From NCBI GenBank assembly GCA_936440205.1, contig OW387133.1:641001-705000 (forward strand): a stretch of 64,000 bases of DNA, in the 5' to 3' direction. Source of the stretch: Lepidonotus clava (Eukaryota > Annelida > Polychaeta > Phyllodocida > Polynoidae). A model generated the notes under the pieces. It made no database searches, was not told the origin of the DNA, and was given only the letters and a program-made list of their open reading frames with translations. Of the stretch, positions 1 to 11,955 are shown one piece after another. Position 1 is the stretch's first letter. Each line of letters begins with the position of its first letter. The position numbers and the translations under genes are program-made.

Positions 1-2655
1 TGAGGGTCCTAACTCAACTAACACAGGAAACAGAAATACTTCGTTGTATTTCAGAAACTATTCTGTGAAACTGCCTTGAAAATATAAGAAGTTGATGACA
101 CAATCTAAAGCACAGTAAATCTAACGCATTTTACTGTGCATATATCTCCATATTTGTCAATCACAGATATAGAAACAAGCCTAGTGAAGTTTGAGATTTA
201 AAGCAGAAATTGCCAATGCTTTATTGTCCTGCACAAATTGTACCTTACAACTTTATTGCAATATTCCTTCAAAAACATTTACCCCACAAATGAGCCATAA
301 TGTGTCTTTATTGAAACACGACCCTAAAAGGTCGTTGCTGCTATATGGGCACCCCGTGATTTGTATATGTAAGGCTGGGATGGTGGCTGGATTAATGAAT
401 GTAGCGGGATGTTTACCTGCCCGATCAAACAGCACACAGCGGGACTGAGTCACGTAGCAGGAGCCGTGTCCCCAACTCACCTTTACAGTGGTTAGTGTGG
501 GTCGCTGGTAGACGAGTGCACGTAGGTAACACTGTTTGAAACTAATGCAGGACTGTTAGCCAATGGATGTAAAAGTTTGATCAGGAAAGAAAACTTTGGA
601 TGAACGACATCTAAATTGGCATAGATGAATTATGAGTTTTCAGATTTAAACATTTATGTAAGTCCTAAGTTGGCCTTTTGTCAACAAGTTTGGTTTCATA
701 AAGGAAACATTTAATTCTGTTTTTAATACCAGATAACTCCGATATAAGAATAATCGGCTTATAATATCACAGCCCTGTGTTATCCCTACCTGTGGAGTGG
801 CAGGAGTTTACCCGAGTCCTGCTTCACGCAGGTGAACAGATGATTTGCTTTTACATGTATAATGTCATACAATTATTTTCCTGATGACAATTTTATTAAC
901 AGGGATTAAATTATTAACAGATTCAGATATAAACTGTTACCTAGGCATGTAGTTGTGAAGTGAGAGTCCCACGCTGTGCTCCATATAATAGACACTAGTG
1001 ACACACTAGTGAACTTTAGCACGAGGCTCCAACCCACCACTCGTTTAACAACTAACACACGTCAAAGCGGGGACCTGCGTAAAGTTAATCATCCCGATCA
1101 CACGTGTGGCTGCATTAAATAAAGGCGCGGTAAATAAAGGCTCGGCCCCCATTGTTTTCACCGCGTCTCCCCCATAAATACCACGACCCGCGTTAATGCG
1201 GTTTTCTGTTTTTTCGCTGGTTCCAGCAGGAAGGACTGATTGGGTATTTACGCTTGTGGAAGTTGTTTCTGGTCTAGAACATAAAGTATACCACCACTAT
1301 AGGATCAGAACAGGTCTAGTTGGGCAGGTCTCTATATGGGACTGACTCTGGTTAGATATATACTTTATCTGGTCATTTGACTGTAATGTGAAAAACATTG
1401 TAGCTTAGGAAAATGATATTTTTCATTAGTGACATACAATCTAAACGTCACTATGTCTCTGCTAAGTCATAATTGTGTTATATTTTCATAGTTCGGTTAC
1501 CCATGCTTATTTTCACTGTAATGATATTATGCTATATCATTACAAAGTGCTGTCTTTCAAACAGCAAAATAAAGATACAAGTATCGACAAAACTATTTCT
1601 CTTTTGTTCATCATCGAAACAGTTGAAATTTCTTTAGGAAGAGATAAAGCAAAATGTAACAGTTATAGGCAAATCTAAGGGAGAACAGTCATGTATGTAT
1701 CTATTGACAAATTGTATACTTAAGCCTTGTTAATCGTCTACATATTTCCCAGCATGCACCTTGATTTAGACTACTCTGCAGGTGAACTACAATAAATAAC
1801 AGGGTCCCAACCACACAGGGAAAACAGGGAAATGGCAACAACAAAAAGTCCCTGACAGGGAAAACGCAGTGAATTTGCAAATTCTACCAAACACATGAAA
1901 AAAACAGGGAATTTGAAAATGGAATTTGGGTTGGTACCCTGAAATAAGCTATCCCTGGTGGGGAGAATTGAGATACATTTAGTTTAATATTCACCTTCCC
2001 CGCAGCAGTCATAACATTGAAAGTTTCATAATTATACCAAACCTAACCCACAGTTTTAAGAGTATTTCCACCTCCCTGCTAGAAACACCCTCGTCTTAAG
2101 GAACAGCAGCCTACGTCAAATGATAAATCCATTGAAGTCAAAGCCACTCAGTACAATCTGGAAAGTGGAAAATAAAAACCTAATTGAATGCAGAGTGTTT
2201 CTTCTATCCTGACTAAAGGACGGAGGTACGAGACGGCGGAATCTGAATGAAGATTTATAATGTGTACGGGCAAGAAACTCCGGTATGGTGGGAGCCTAGT
2301 AGAGGGAGGGGGAGGGTCAGTTGATCCACAAATGATTAAAAGTTATAGATGTGCACTTGGATGATATGGATGATTAAAATAACAAAATCCATAACTTACA
2401 TGCTTCTGTGTAGTTACAGGAACGATATTTATGTTCATAAAGACAAGTATCCTACCTTGGATTCTTTCTCAGGGGTTTCCCATATCAAAAGGTACAGTAC
2501 TGACTCTACAATATTGTACCCAAGCTGTGTTCACACTATAAAGTTGAAAAAGGTTTACATGTTTAAAGGTACCGTAAAACCTCAAATGCAGGCCATGGCT
2601 TATATTAGAGGTTTTACGGTATATGATTGTTTGAAGTCCGAGTTACTATCCTAAC
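1..2655. other. No gene seen
   Basis: AT-rich DNA with the partial MITE at 1720-1976, degenerate CAGGGAAAA repeats at about 1800-1935 (also at 6690-6860 and 7105-7170), and a 55-bp palindrome at 2570-2624. Short open frames here have no family resemblance or splice context. Confidence 0.5.
1720..1976. mobile_element. Same MITE family, partial, interrupted copy
   Basis: Shares CCAGCATGCACCTTGATTTA near 1750 and the right end AGCTATCCCTGGTGGGGAGA near 1950-1968 with the 53444 copy. Between them lies an extra stretch of CAGGGAAAA-type repeats. The left end is not recognised. Confidence 0.45.
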
Positions 2656-3172
2656 TAAAGCCTATACCCACTAAGTGATTTTTAGTGAGAGTCGGTCGAG
2701 GGATCGGCACTAAAATCAGCTGATCCTTAAGCCCCATACCCACTAGGCGATTTTGGTGCAATCGGCACTCCCGTCGGAGCTCCCGTCGGCGCCGACGTCG
2801 GCACTCCCGTTGGCCGACTCTGAATGACAAGGCATACCCACACACAATGGGCGTACTCGTCGGCGCCGACGGCCGATGGGTACGCCGACGGGCACGCCGA
2901 CGGGTACGCCGACCCTTATTTAGCATGTTTGATAATTTTACGCCGACACCGACAGCCGACGTCAGCGCCGACGGCCGTCATCGTCGGCCGATGGTAAAGC
3001 GCCTAGTGGGTATTGGGCTTTATAATTGCCTGTTATTATAGTACATTGAAATGTGCATGTTTGATCTGAATCGGTGCTAAAATTGGCCGAGTGTTGGGGT
3101 AGAATCGGCCGACTTTAGGGCCGATCAGTTGGCCGACTTGGTCAGAATCGTCAAGTGGGTATGGGCCTTTAA
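2656..3172. mobile_element. Nested MITE (one family member inside another)
   Basis: Outer ends are AAAGCCTATACCCACTAAGT (2657) and CAAGTGGGTATGGGCCTTT (3152-3170), inverted copies of each other. Inside, at 2729-3022, lies a second element with AAGCCCCATACCCACTAG at the left and CTAGTGGGTATTGGGCTT at the right. The interior is GC-rich and built of GTCGGC / GCCGAC palindromes. The ends of both fit one family, so one copy inserted into another. No transposase is present. A related arm lies at 17337-17445. Confidence 0.75.
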
Positions 3173-4185
3173 TGTGATATATGATATGCGTCTTTAGGTG
3201 CAGAGGGTGTAGCAGGGTATGAACAAGCATGCAGGGGAGAACTAACATCGTAGATAAGACCGTCCTTCTGTCAGAGTTCACACAACACGAGCATCCCCTG
3301 CTTAGGCTAAGGGTGGGGATAGAGGGAGGGTTTTCTCAGAGTGGTAACTCCCTGAGTACACTCAGTAGGTTTAGATCACTCTAAGTAACGGGAGGGGCAC
3401 TGGGCCAAGGAAACTAAAACACAGAAAAGACTAGTAAATAACAATTAAAGAAATATGAAGGGGAAACAGCTCTGAGGCATCAATTCCCAACCAACAACAT
3501 CTGATATAAATTAGATAAGAAAGTACCTGCTCTACGATAAATTAGACGATAAAGTAGCTATTGGAGAGTTTTGAGCAACCTAAACTAACCTGGATATGTC
3601 GACACATCTCAAAACTTCTAAGATGTGTGCTATATTAACAACCTAAAAGACAAACTAACTACATTAATATTCACAGCACGCATCAAAGTATATCATTTGA
3701 ATGATATATTTCTAAGGAATTCATGTCATTGAGACAAGGGATACGTTACGTTTAAGTTTAGGGGGTGCTAAAACTCCCTATTATAAGAAACCACCCTACT
3801 CATATATCAGATTTAAGCACCCCCACCTTCAAAGCAAAACATCACATACAATAAATATAAAACACCTGGGGAATTCGGGGAAAAAATACAAAAAAAAGTG
3901 AGAAGTAAAAGGTCCAGGGCGAGGTCCTAATTGATTTATTATACGTTCTCAAATATTGACCGTACTTGTCGGGATGGTGCACGGGGGGCCGGAGTATGTA
4001 CCGTGGGGGCGGCTGCTGCTTAGGGTAAAGGCGGTATTACGCTGCACGACATGAGCTTTGACATGATGATGTCGCAGAGAAACCACACGTCTAAGAGATA
4101 AAATTGTTTGTTACACATATGTGACATGCTCCAAATTGCCAATTTTTGACAATTATATCACTCCTATATGCGAATTCGTCTGTAA
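3173..4185. other. Nothing recognised
   Basis: AT-rich, without open frames of note, splice-flanked exons or clear repeats. Confidence 0.5.
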
Positions 4186-4400
4186 AATCAAAGGCCGGGT
4201 GTGTTGTGCCCTTTCTATGGGACACTGCACATAAAAGACCCCTTGCCACTCTTCCAAATGAGTAGGGTATTGCACCCAGTGGTGGGTTTCTTCTAAATCA
4301 TATCATAGATACAATCACCCGTAAGCTGAAAAGCATTACCTTGTGCAGTCTGGAAAGAACCTTGTGTGGTTGACCGGATGTTAAACAACCCCAACAAACA
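4186..4400. repeat. SINE-like family A copy
   Basis: Shares AAAGGCCGGGTGTGTTGTGC, TCTATGGGACACTGCACATA, GGTGGGTTTCTTCTAAATCA and the tail AACCCCAACAAACAAACAAA with the copy at 11338. Confidence 0.65.
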
Positions 4401-7400
4401 AACAAAGGTTTGTGAATTCATCATATCACGCTGATATCGCAGCTCATGTCGTGTAGTGTAATAGGGCCTCGCGGGGGAAAAGCCCGGCCGAGGCGGGGAG
4501 GGGCGGGGCGCTTCTTTAGAACACACGGGGTGAACATGTAAACCGGGGTATAGAATACTTACTGTAGTCAAGGGGAAGACACTCGAGACCAACTTCAACA
4601 TGGAGGGCTGGGCAGGGGGGAAGTGGCAAAGTGATGGCAGAAAAAATACACTGGTATTGGCGCTAAGTCCGTAATATTTGGCCCAGAATAGAGACGGTGG
4701 CAACAATCTGGGGGGGGGGGGGGCGCAATATAACTTGAATATTTCTTTAATAACGGAGAAAAATGGTCTAAAGAAAAGTCATGAAATTTGAAGATTCGTG
4801 GAATTTGTTTCATGAGTCATGGGAGTTGCTGATTTTCTCTCAAAGTTCAACTGATTTTGTCTGATTTCTCTTAAAATTGAAAAACCATAATATATAGGCC
4901 GGGAAAGTATACATTTCCCCACAACTTCCATGAAATACCCCAAACGCATAACTTTTTTGAAACTAGCTATTAGGAAACCTACAAAATATACCTGAAAATT
5001 TATTACTAATCATGCAAAATTCATGGAAAAAGAATCTTCCAAGTCCTTGGGTACCCAAATCAATGTCTGCAACATTATTTCTTATGGGAATCCAGTAATT
5101 TACCTGACATAAATTAAAAGATTGCATGAAAGTAAAGTCTATACCTTTTATTGAATGACCATCGCCTGACCATTCCCATTGAAGATGGTATTGTTCCCCA
5201 GACTTCACTTCTTTGTTTCACTTTGTACCGCCCCATGTCTAACGGTGTATTTTCTGTTCTCCAGGTGAGTACGTGTTTGGTGGCCGCGGTCCCCGTGTGG
5301 GTAAGTCGTATAGAAGGGTTCAGGAACTTATGAATAATAACAGGAATCATGGAGTTTATCCTGAGCCAATCTTAGTAACTTCAACCTTTGATTGTGCATG
5401 GTATTGTCATCTTTTGGAAAACTAAATATCTATTTTGAACATGATTAGATTAAAATGCTTTAAGCCCCTCCCCCCACAGAAGAAAATCTGAATTATTTAC
5501 ATTTGAAATAAGTAAGCGAATGAAACAAAATTGAAGAGCAATAGTGTAATTGGTCTGTTCACGAGTATCATTGCAGAACTGGTTGATTGTTTTAGCGGTA
5601 CTGTAAAAGATATACCCAAACGTGTCTGACGTCTATAAGTAAATTTATTGTGTAGTTGATGGTTAATTTGGTGCATCTTCATTCTATAAGTCACACTTCC
5701 CATTAACTATTAGGTAACAGTGTGGGCGGCTCAATGTCTTAATATATCGGTCATACTCAGGCATTACAAATTTTCCAATTACATGTTCAAGTGCATTTAC
5801 AAAATTAGAATAAGATGTTGTAGTGAATGCCTTGTATACACAGAATATTGTACGGGTATAATTGTAAATACCGGGCCACGCTCTATGATAAGGATAAGAC
5901 CACAGATCTTTTTTTGTTAATTTGCAGGTTTTTGCCAAGGCTGATCCAAGAATAAATTTTTTTCTTTTCTGGAATCTTCATCAATATTTAATGACTTTTA
6001 CCATGGGGCAGGGAAAACACAGGGAATTAGATTGCAAAATATGAGTTGGGACCTTGAACATAATCCTCTGACAAACCAGTACAAAGCCCCTCCCTCCCAG
6101 TCAGCCTCCATGATACACCTTTGTCGTACTCAGTCCAGCCGTCCTTTAACGGACGCAGCTTGTGACGTCACAGGAGGGTTATATAAGACTATTGTCAGTA
6201 ATGGTGTTTGTGGGTTAGCGGGTCGCGACCTCGGTCCGCGAGTCGTGATCAGGACATAGCTACAGGGGGTATCGACGAACCAGATGTTGAATAACATGCT
6301 GTGTAGTAATAACATGTGGCGCAAGTACATGGAATGATATTAATATGAAATTAAGCTGTAGTAAGATTGTCAGCAAACTTGAGGTAAAGAAATCCTTAGA
6401 AAGAATACAAAAGAATGTGGATTTCAACAAACATGATTTAAGTGCTTGAAGCTTCTGAAACTTTTGAAAATCACTGTCCTCTCCTTTCAAAGATACTTTT
6501 TTGTAAACACTCTTTTTAACTTTTTGATACTTTTTTGTTGCACTCAAACAGATACCTGCGCAACAGGTGAGATAGGTGAGATATCTCAGTTCTAGGAAAG
6601 TCAGACATTATTGACCTACTATCAACTCCCAGCTAACTATGGTACATGTAGAGAAAACCTGTCCTTTTCAACAAAAGCAGAATTCCCACACGTCAGGGAA
6701 AAGTCGGGGGAAAGCTATTTTTTTCAAGGTCAGGAAAAGTTTGTCAAGGTCAGGGAAAAGTCAGGGAATTTTGGAATTGGTCCGGGAAAAGTGGAATGAA
6801 AAAAAGAAATGTCAGGGAATTGGACTCTAGTCAGGGAAATATGGAATTTTCAAACCCACAAGTAAAGAGTCACAAGAAACTGGTGTGGCAAAAACTGTTT
6901 TGTAAATTGCGGTCCCATGACAGGCATGCTGTGATTTTAAGGGACCTTGCTGCGATCCAGCAGCATTGCCTTGGCTACAGAAGTTGGTAGGAAAAATTGT
7001 AAAGTATTTTTGTATTTCACAAGTCCAAGACTAAATGGGAGGAAAGGACAGTTCCAGGGGTGGTTCAAGGATGGCTAATGATAGGATTTTCTTATCTTAT
7101 TTGTCAGGGAAAAATGAAATTGGTCAGGAAAAAGTCAGGGAATTTTGATGTCTCTGGTCTGTGGCAACCCTGAAAAGGGTACCCCAGATTACTAAGGGGC
7201 AGTAGAAGGTTTGGAGATGGATGTGAAGGTGGGCGTAGACTACAGAAGTAGTATAGGGGACGGGGCTGAGTATCAGGGACGCGGCAGACAGTAAGTGATG
7301 AAGTAGTAACCATAGAGTAGCGCCTTGTCGTAGTAGTGCGCTGTCACTTGTCTCCTAGGGTGAAGCCATTCAACTAGTTGAACATCTGTCGTCACAAGGA

Positions 7401-7554
7401 CAGACTGGCCGTGGCTCTATTGCGAGGTGACTCTAACCCCGTTAGAAGTTCAGGTCCCACCACAAGGTCAGTTTGACCAGGCAATAGCTAGACGTCCCAC
7501 AGAATAGGCAGCTAAATCTAACAATATCTTGATTTTCGACCATTATGTCAGACA
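4401..7554. other. Intergenic; promoter-like motif and degenerate repeats only
   Basis: Holds a poly-G run at about 4711-4724, the CRE/TATA motif pair at 6163, and two patches of GTCAGGGAAAAGT-type repeats (6690-6860, 7105-7170) related to 1800-1935. No exon could be supported. Confidence 0.5.
6163..6250 (+). promoter_or_regulatory. CRE plus TATA box, promoter-like
   Basis: A perfect palindromic cAMP-response element TGACGTCA (6163-6170) is followed nine bases later by TTATATAAG (6179-6187). The next 70 bases are GC-richer (GCGGGTCGCGACCTCGGTCC). This is the layout of an inducible TATA promoter on the plus strand. The nearest host coding exon downstream is 11 kb away, so the target is unknown; an upstream receptor exon is possible. 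Confidence 0.4.
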
Positions 7555-8462
7555 TGTTCCCTGGCCCAGTGCCCTACGCACTGTGGAGACATGACTGTGA
7601 TTGTTTATCCATGTCCCTGGCCCAGTGCCCTACGCACCGTGGAGACATGACTGTGATTGTTTATCCATGTCCCTGGCCCAGTGCCCTACACACCGTGGAG
7701 ACATGACTGTGATTGTTTATCCATGTCCCTGGCCCAGTGCCCTACACACCGTGGAGACATGACTGTGATTGTTTATCCATGTCCCTGGCCCAGTGCCCTA
7801 CGCACCGTGGAGACATGACTGTGATTGTTTATCCATGTCCCTGGCCCAGTGCCCTACGCACCGTGGAGACATGACTGATTGTTTATCCATGTCCCTGGCC
7901 CAGTGCCCTACGCACCGTGGAGACATGACTGTGATTGTTTATCCATGTCCCTGGCCCAGTGCCCTACGCACCGTGGAGACATGACTGTGATTGTTTATCC
8001 ATGTCCCTGGCCCGGTGCCCTACGCACCGTGGAGACATGACTGTGATTGTTTATCCATGTCCCTGGCCCGGTGCCCTACGCACCGTGGAGACATGACTGT
8101 GATTGTTTATCCATGTCCCTGGCCCAGTGCCCTACACACCGTGGAGACATGACTGTGATTGTTTATCCATGTCCCTGGCCCAGTGCCCTACGCACCGTGG
8201 AGACATGACTGTGATTGTACATCCATGTTCCCTGGCCCAGTGCCCTACGCACCGTGGAGACATGACTGTGATTGTACATCCATGTTCCCTGGCCTAGTGC
8301 CCTACGCACCGTGGAGACACGACTGATTGTTTATCCATGTCCCTGGCCCAGTGCCCTACGCACCGTGGAGACACGACTGTGATTGTACATCCATGTTCCC
8401 TGGCCTAGTGCCCTACGCACCGTGGAGACATGACTGTGATTGTTTATCCATGTCCCTGCCCT
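7555..8462. repeat. 56-bp minisatellite, about 16 copies
   Basis: The unit begins ATGTCCCTGGCCCAGTGCCC and contains TACGCACCGTGGAGACATGA; most units are 56 bp, with a few 53-bp forms missing three bases and some 57-58 bp with GTACATCCATGTTCCC. Copies differ by one or two bases. Open frames across it are by-products of the array. Confidence 0.92.
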
Positions 8463-8849
8463 AGCCCAGTGCCCTCTGATTGTTTATGGCCCATCCTGGG
8501 CCCACTCCCCGGCCCTGGGGCCCTGAAGATGGATAGTTCAATCTCCCACCTGACTTGCTCCCTATTACATCCGCCCCGCGTCATTACGCCACAGGAGTGT
8601 TGCAAAAATAACTCATTGGAATATAAATAAATTAGGAAGATATTTGTGGTTTTACAAACTCATCTGGCTCTAACCCTGATAGGAAAAGACATAAAATTCT
8701 GTATCGCCAAGTCTACACAAATCAGTTATCTCATTGAAACTTATACAATCTTTAACCCTAACTTACATCTCTGAATCTATGATTAGCAATATTATCATGA
8801 CGTGGGTCAAAGTTTCACAAAGTAGTGTTCCTCACATTAACATAAGTTC

Positions 8850-8985
8850 ATTTTACAACTCTTTAGTTCAGTTCTTTCTTTTTTTTAAATATATATTGCT
8901 GAGTTTCTATTAGTGGTCGATTTCGGTCAGACGTGTGTAATGCTGACTTAGGAAAGAACCTATACCGTGTGACACGTCTGGCATT
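8850..8985. repeat. Dispersed repeat shared with 16425-16545
   Basis: TTACAACTCTT, a T-rich run, then CTATTAGTGG and CGGTCAGACGTGTGTAATGC followed by TGACTTA-GAAAGAACCT occur in the same order at 16425-16545. Family unknown. Confidence 0.55.
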
Positions 8986-9228
8986 TATTGGTTCATCGGA
9001 TACCTGGTTTCTAATGAATAACCAGAATACTTAGAGGTTTCATCGAACTCAAAAGAGGATCCATTGTTCTTTTTCTTGTACTGAATTGCTGAGCACAAAA
9101 CGAAAAAAAACTATTAAAAGGGGTAATCAAGTGGTGGAGTTATTCTGCTCCCCGGTGAGTGCGTCGCCATGGTAACCAGGTGTTAAGGTGTCCTTACAGA
9201 AGGTGTCAACGTTATGTCGCACCTGTTG

Positions 9229-9327
9229 ATTATAACGGGTTAGGGAAATCTAAATAATTAACCTAGTTATATTACATGTGTGTTTATTATAACGCATTAG
9301 GGACATCTAAATAATTAACCTAGTTAC
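9229..9327. repeat. Two-copy tandem repeat, about 58 bp
   Basis: ATTATAACGGGTTAGGGAAA and ATTATAACGCATTAGGGACA start two units, both continuing TCTAAATAATTAACCTAGTT. Confidence 0.7.
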
Positions 9328-9428
9328 TGCGAACGTGTCTGTGTAATTTCCTGTTGTGTAAATCTGCCATTTGCCAGTCTCTGATGTATATATATTATAT
9401 GTATTGACCTCACAGGTGAAGGCATACT

Positions 9429-10022
9429 TCTACTAAGTACAACTAGGGGACAAAGAAGACTGTAGATGTCTTTACTATACTGGAGGTTTAAGTGAGACTT
9501 GATACTCCTAGGTACAACTAGGTGACAAAGAAGACTGTAGCTGTCTTTACTATACTGGAGGTTTAAGTGAGACTTGATACTCCTAGGTACAACTAGGGGA
9601 CAAAGAAGACTGTAGATGTCTTTACTATACTGGAGGTTCAAGTGAGACGTGATACTACTAGGTACAACTTGGGGACAAAGAAGACTGTAGATGTCTTTAC
9701 TATACTGGAGGTTTAAGTGAGACTTGATACTCCTAGGTACAACTAGGGGACAAAGAAGACTGTAGATGTCTTTACTATACTGGAGGTTTAAGTGAGACTT
9801 GATACTCCTAGGTACAACTAGGGGACAAAGAAGACTGTAGATGTCTTTACTATACTGGAGGTTTAAGTGAGACTTGATACTCCTAGGTACAACTAGGTGA
9901 CAAAGAAGACTGTAGATGTCTTTACTATACTGGAGGTTTAAGTGAGACTTGATACTCCTAGGTACAACTAGGGGACAAAGAAGACTGTAGATGTCTTTAC
10001 TATACTGGAGGTTTAAGTGAGA
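9429..10022. repeat. 75-bp minisatellite, eight copies
   Basis: The unit contains GGTACAACTAGGGGACAAAG, AAGACTGTAGATGTCTTTAC and TATACTGGAGGTTTAAGTGA; the period is exactly 75 bp. On the minus strand it stays open for 25 codons per unit. The two flanks also resemble each other (ACAGGTGAAGGCATAC at about 9414 and ACAGGTGTAGGCATAC at about 10101). Confidence 0.9.
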
Positions 10023-10199
10023 GACTGGCCAACAGTTCGTAGCCTTTGATTCTGTACTCTGACTGTATATTTGCCCGTCGCTGATATACTTATACTGACC
10101 ACAGGTGTAGGCATACAACTAGCTGAGAAATAGTGAGGGAGTGATGGATGTTTTACACCTAACCGTCATTTTCATGGCGAAAAACAGGTTGGGACAAAT

Positions 10200-10435
10200 T
10201 CTGTCTTTGGTGATTGTATCTATGAGATGAAGGTGACAGGGTGGGCAAACAGCAAAGGATCAATACCTGGAAATCACTTTTGCTGTACCTCATCCCTTAG
10301 TGAACCCAGACACCAACCGGGAATTGAACCCAACAACCACTTGGTCAGTGCTGGATCCCCCCTATTTTGCCTTATATGATCAGCAGGGGCTACTGGGGCC
10401 TATATTCTTCCCCGGAACCCCCAGGGGGGAGGTGA
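10200..10435 (+). repeat. SINE-like repeat, left arm of an inverted pair
   Basis: From TGATTGTATCTATGAGATGA through GGGAATTGAACCC (a tRNA B-box-like motif on the minus strand) to AGCAGGGGCTACTGGGGCCT and TATTCTTCCCCGG. The same order occurs inverted at 11068-11300. A further fragment (CAGCAGGGGCTACTGGGGG) is at 51077. Confidence 0.65.
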
Positions 10436-11067
10436 GAAAGAAGACTAACTGGAGATACCCTCACCAGTGTTTGTAAAAACCGTCAGACAATGGACACGTC
10501 TGATGTATGTCCCAAGTGAACTGATGAAAGTGTCCGTGTTCAAGTATTGAATATTGGACAAATGTCTGACGTATGAAAAAGTTTTTTGTATATGGACTGC
10601 TTCACTATATTAAACTTAACCCCCAGATGTATATGCTATACTGCATCCGGGAGATTCGCACTGGGCGCGACCATGTTGAACAATGGAGAGTCCTGATTGG
10701 CTGAAAAGTCCGGTTGACCACCCACAGGTAGTGGCACCAAAGGTGAACGCATGCGCGAACCTGGACTCCTGTATGAGCTATATACCTGTACCCATATCAC
10801 ACCACCTAGTGGACAATACGCTCATTGTCTCAGATTGTCCTGCAGGCCAGGTTACCATGGCGACCGGGATGCCCTGGGGATGCCGGGAAGCGGCAGACGC
10901 AGCCGGAACAGGAAGTGGGTATGGACGCGCACTAATGGGCCTCCGGTGAGGGGCATTGTGGGACGGGAGGATCTGGGGACGCTGGTAACGGCAGCAAGTG
11001 GGAACAGATTTATAATACAGGTCATATATATATATATATATATATATAATCTCAGATTAGCATAGGG
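10436..11067. other. Spacer between inverted SINE-like arms
   Basis: Contains a locally GC-rich patch at 10650-10990 with GCATGCGC (NRF1-like, 10749) and ATTGG (10695), promoter-like but unassigned, and a TA microsatellite at 11024-11049. Open frames here show no family resemblance. Confidence 0.4.
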
Positions 11068-11300
11068 CCTCCTAGCACCCCGTGGGGGTTCCGGGGAAGA
11101 ATATAGGCCCCCAGTAGCCCCTGCTGTCGTAGATGGTGATGATAGGGGGGACCCAGCACTGACCAAGTGGTTCTTTGGGTTCAATTCCCGGTTGGTGTCT
11201 GGGTTCAAAATAAGGGATGAGGTACAGCAAAAATGATTTCCAGGTTTTGGTCCCCTGCTGTTTTCCCGCCCTGTCACGTTCATCTCATAGAGACAATCAC
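11068..11300 (-). repeat. SINE-like repeat, right arm of an inverted pair
   Basis: Reverse-complement partner of 10200-10435 with few differences over about 230 bp. The B-box-like GGGTTCAATTCCC is at about 11189. The two arms are separated by about 630 bp. Confidence 0.65.
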
Positions 11301-11337
11301 CAAAGAGAGAATCACTCACTCACTCATTAGCCACCCC

Positions 11338-11575
11338 ATGCCCCCAACAGGGTCATCAAAGGCCGGGTGTGTGGTGCCCATTCTATGGGACATAAAAGAT
11401 CCCTTGCCACTCTTCGTAAACAGTAGGGTATCAAACCTGGTGGTGGGTTTCTTCTAAATCATGTCATAGATATGATCACCCAAAGCTGAAAATCATTACC
11501 TTGTACAGTCAGGGGAAAAACCCTGAAGGGTTGGCCAGACAACGTTTAACTACCCCAATAAACAAAACAATAAGA
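11338..11575. repeat. SINE-like family A, full copy
   Basis: Contains CATCAAAGGCCGGGTGTGTG, TCTATGGGACATAAAAGA, CCTTGCCACTCTTC, GGTGGGTTTCTTCTAAATCA and ends in CCCCAATAAACAAAAC. The same order of motifs is seen at 4186-4400 and, inverted, at 54325-54548; partial inverted pieces are at 46155-46290, 51440-51525 and 60935-60980. No coding capacity. Confidence 0.65.
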
Positions 11576-11707
11576 TGTATGAAACGCCAAGTAGGCCATG
11601 CCGGATCTTTCATTGTCATCAAATTTGGTAATGGTGGTGTACCTTCATGGGAAATCAGTCCTGAGGTCAGGGGATCCAGGTTGGGGGGGGGGGGGGGGGT
11701 ATGTGAT

Positions 11708-11955
11708 TGTATGACGTAACGCAGCTCCCATCTAGGTGCATTCTGATTGGTCGTTGACCGCCATATAACCCGCACACTCTCCACACACAGACGGACCCAG
11801 GTGGGGCTGCCCGGGGTCAGTGGTCACAATAAGGCAGTATCTGCTCGGAGAGTGAGCTGGGGACGCAGCTGGCGGTGACGTGACCACGTGACCCCCACGT
11901 GACCTGAGGTCGGGCTCTGATTGGTCACCTGAGGTCACGTGATGACGTAACGGAC
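11708..11955. promoter_or_regulatory. E-box / CRE / half-site cluster
   Basis: Three perfect CACGTG E-boxes lie at 11885, 11896 and 11936. TGACGTGA is at 11876, and TGACGTAA at 11712 and 11943. CAAT-type ATTGGTC is at 11745 and 11919, and AGGTCA-type half-sites are at about 11907 and 11932. The stretch is CpG-rich. It lies 5 kb upstream of the first visible receptor exon and could be its promoter or an enhancer. Poly-G tracts (about 11684-11699 and 12043-12058) flank it. Confidence 0.45.

Noticed and set aside
2651-3041. Arg-rich open frames on both strands
   Set aside because: Produced by the palindromic GTCGGC interior of the nested MITE.
7555-8462. Tandem array as a CRISPR
   Set aside because: Units are contiguous without unique spacers and the DNA is animal nuclear; it is an ordinary minisatellite. 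The same applies at 36149-37474.
9324-10118. 264-codon minus-strand frame as a repeat protein gene
   Set aside because: It is almost wholly the 75-bp minisatellite, and the period alone keeps it open. No family resemblance or transcript signals.
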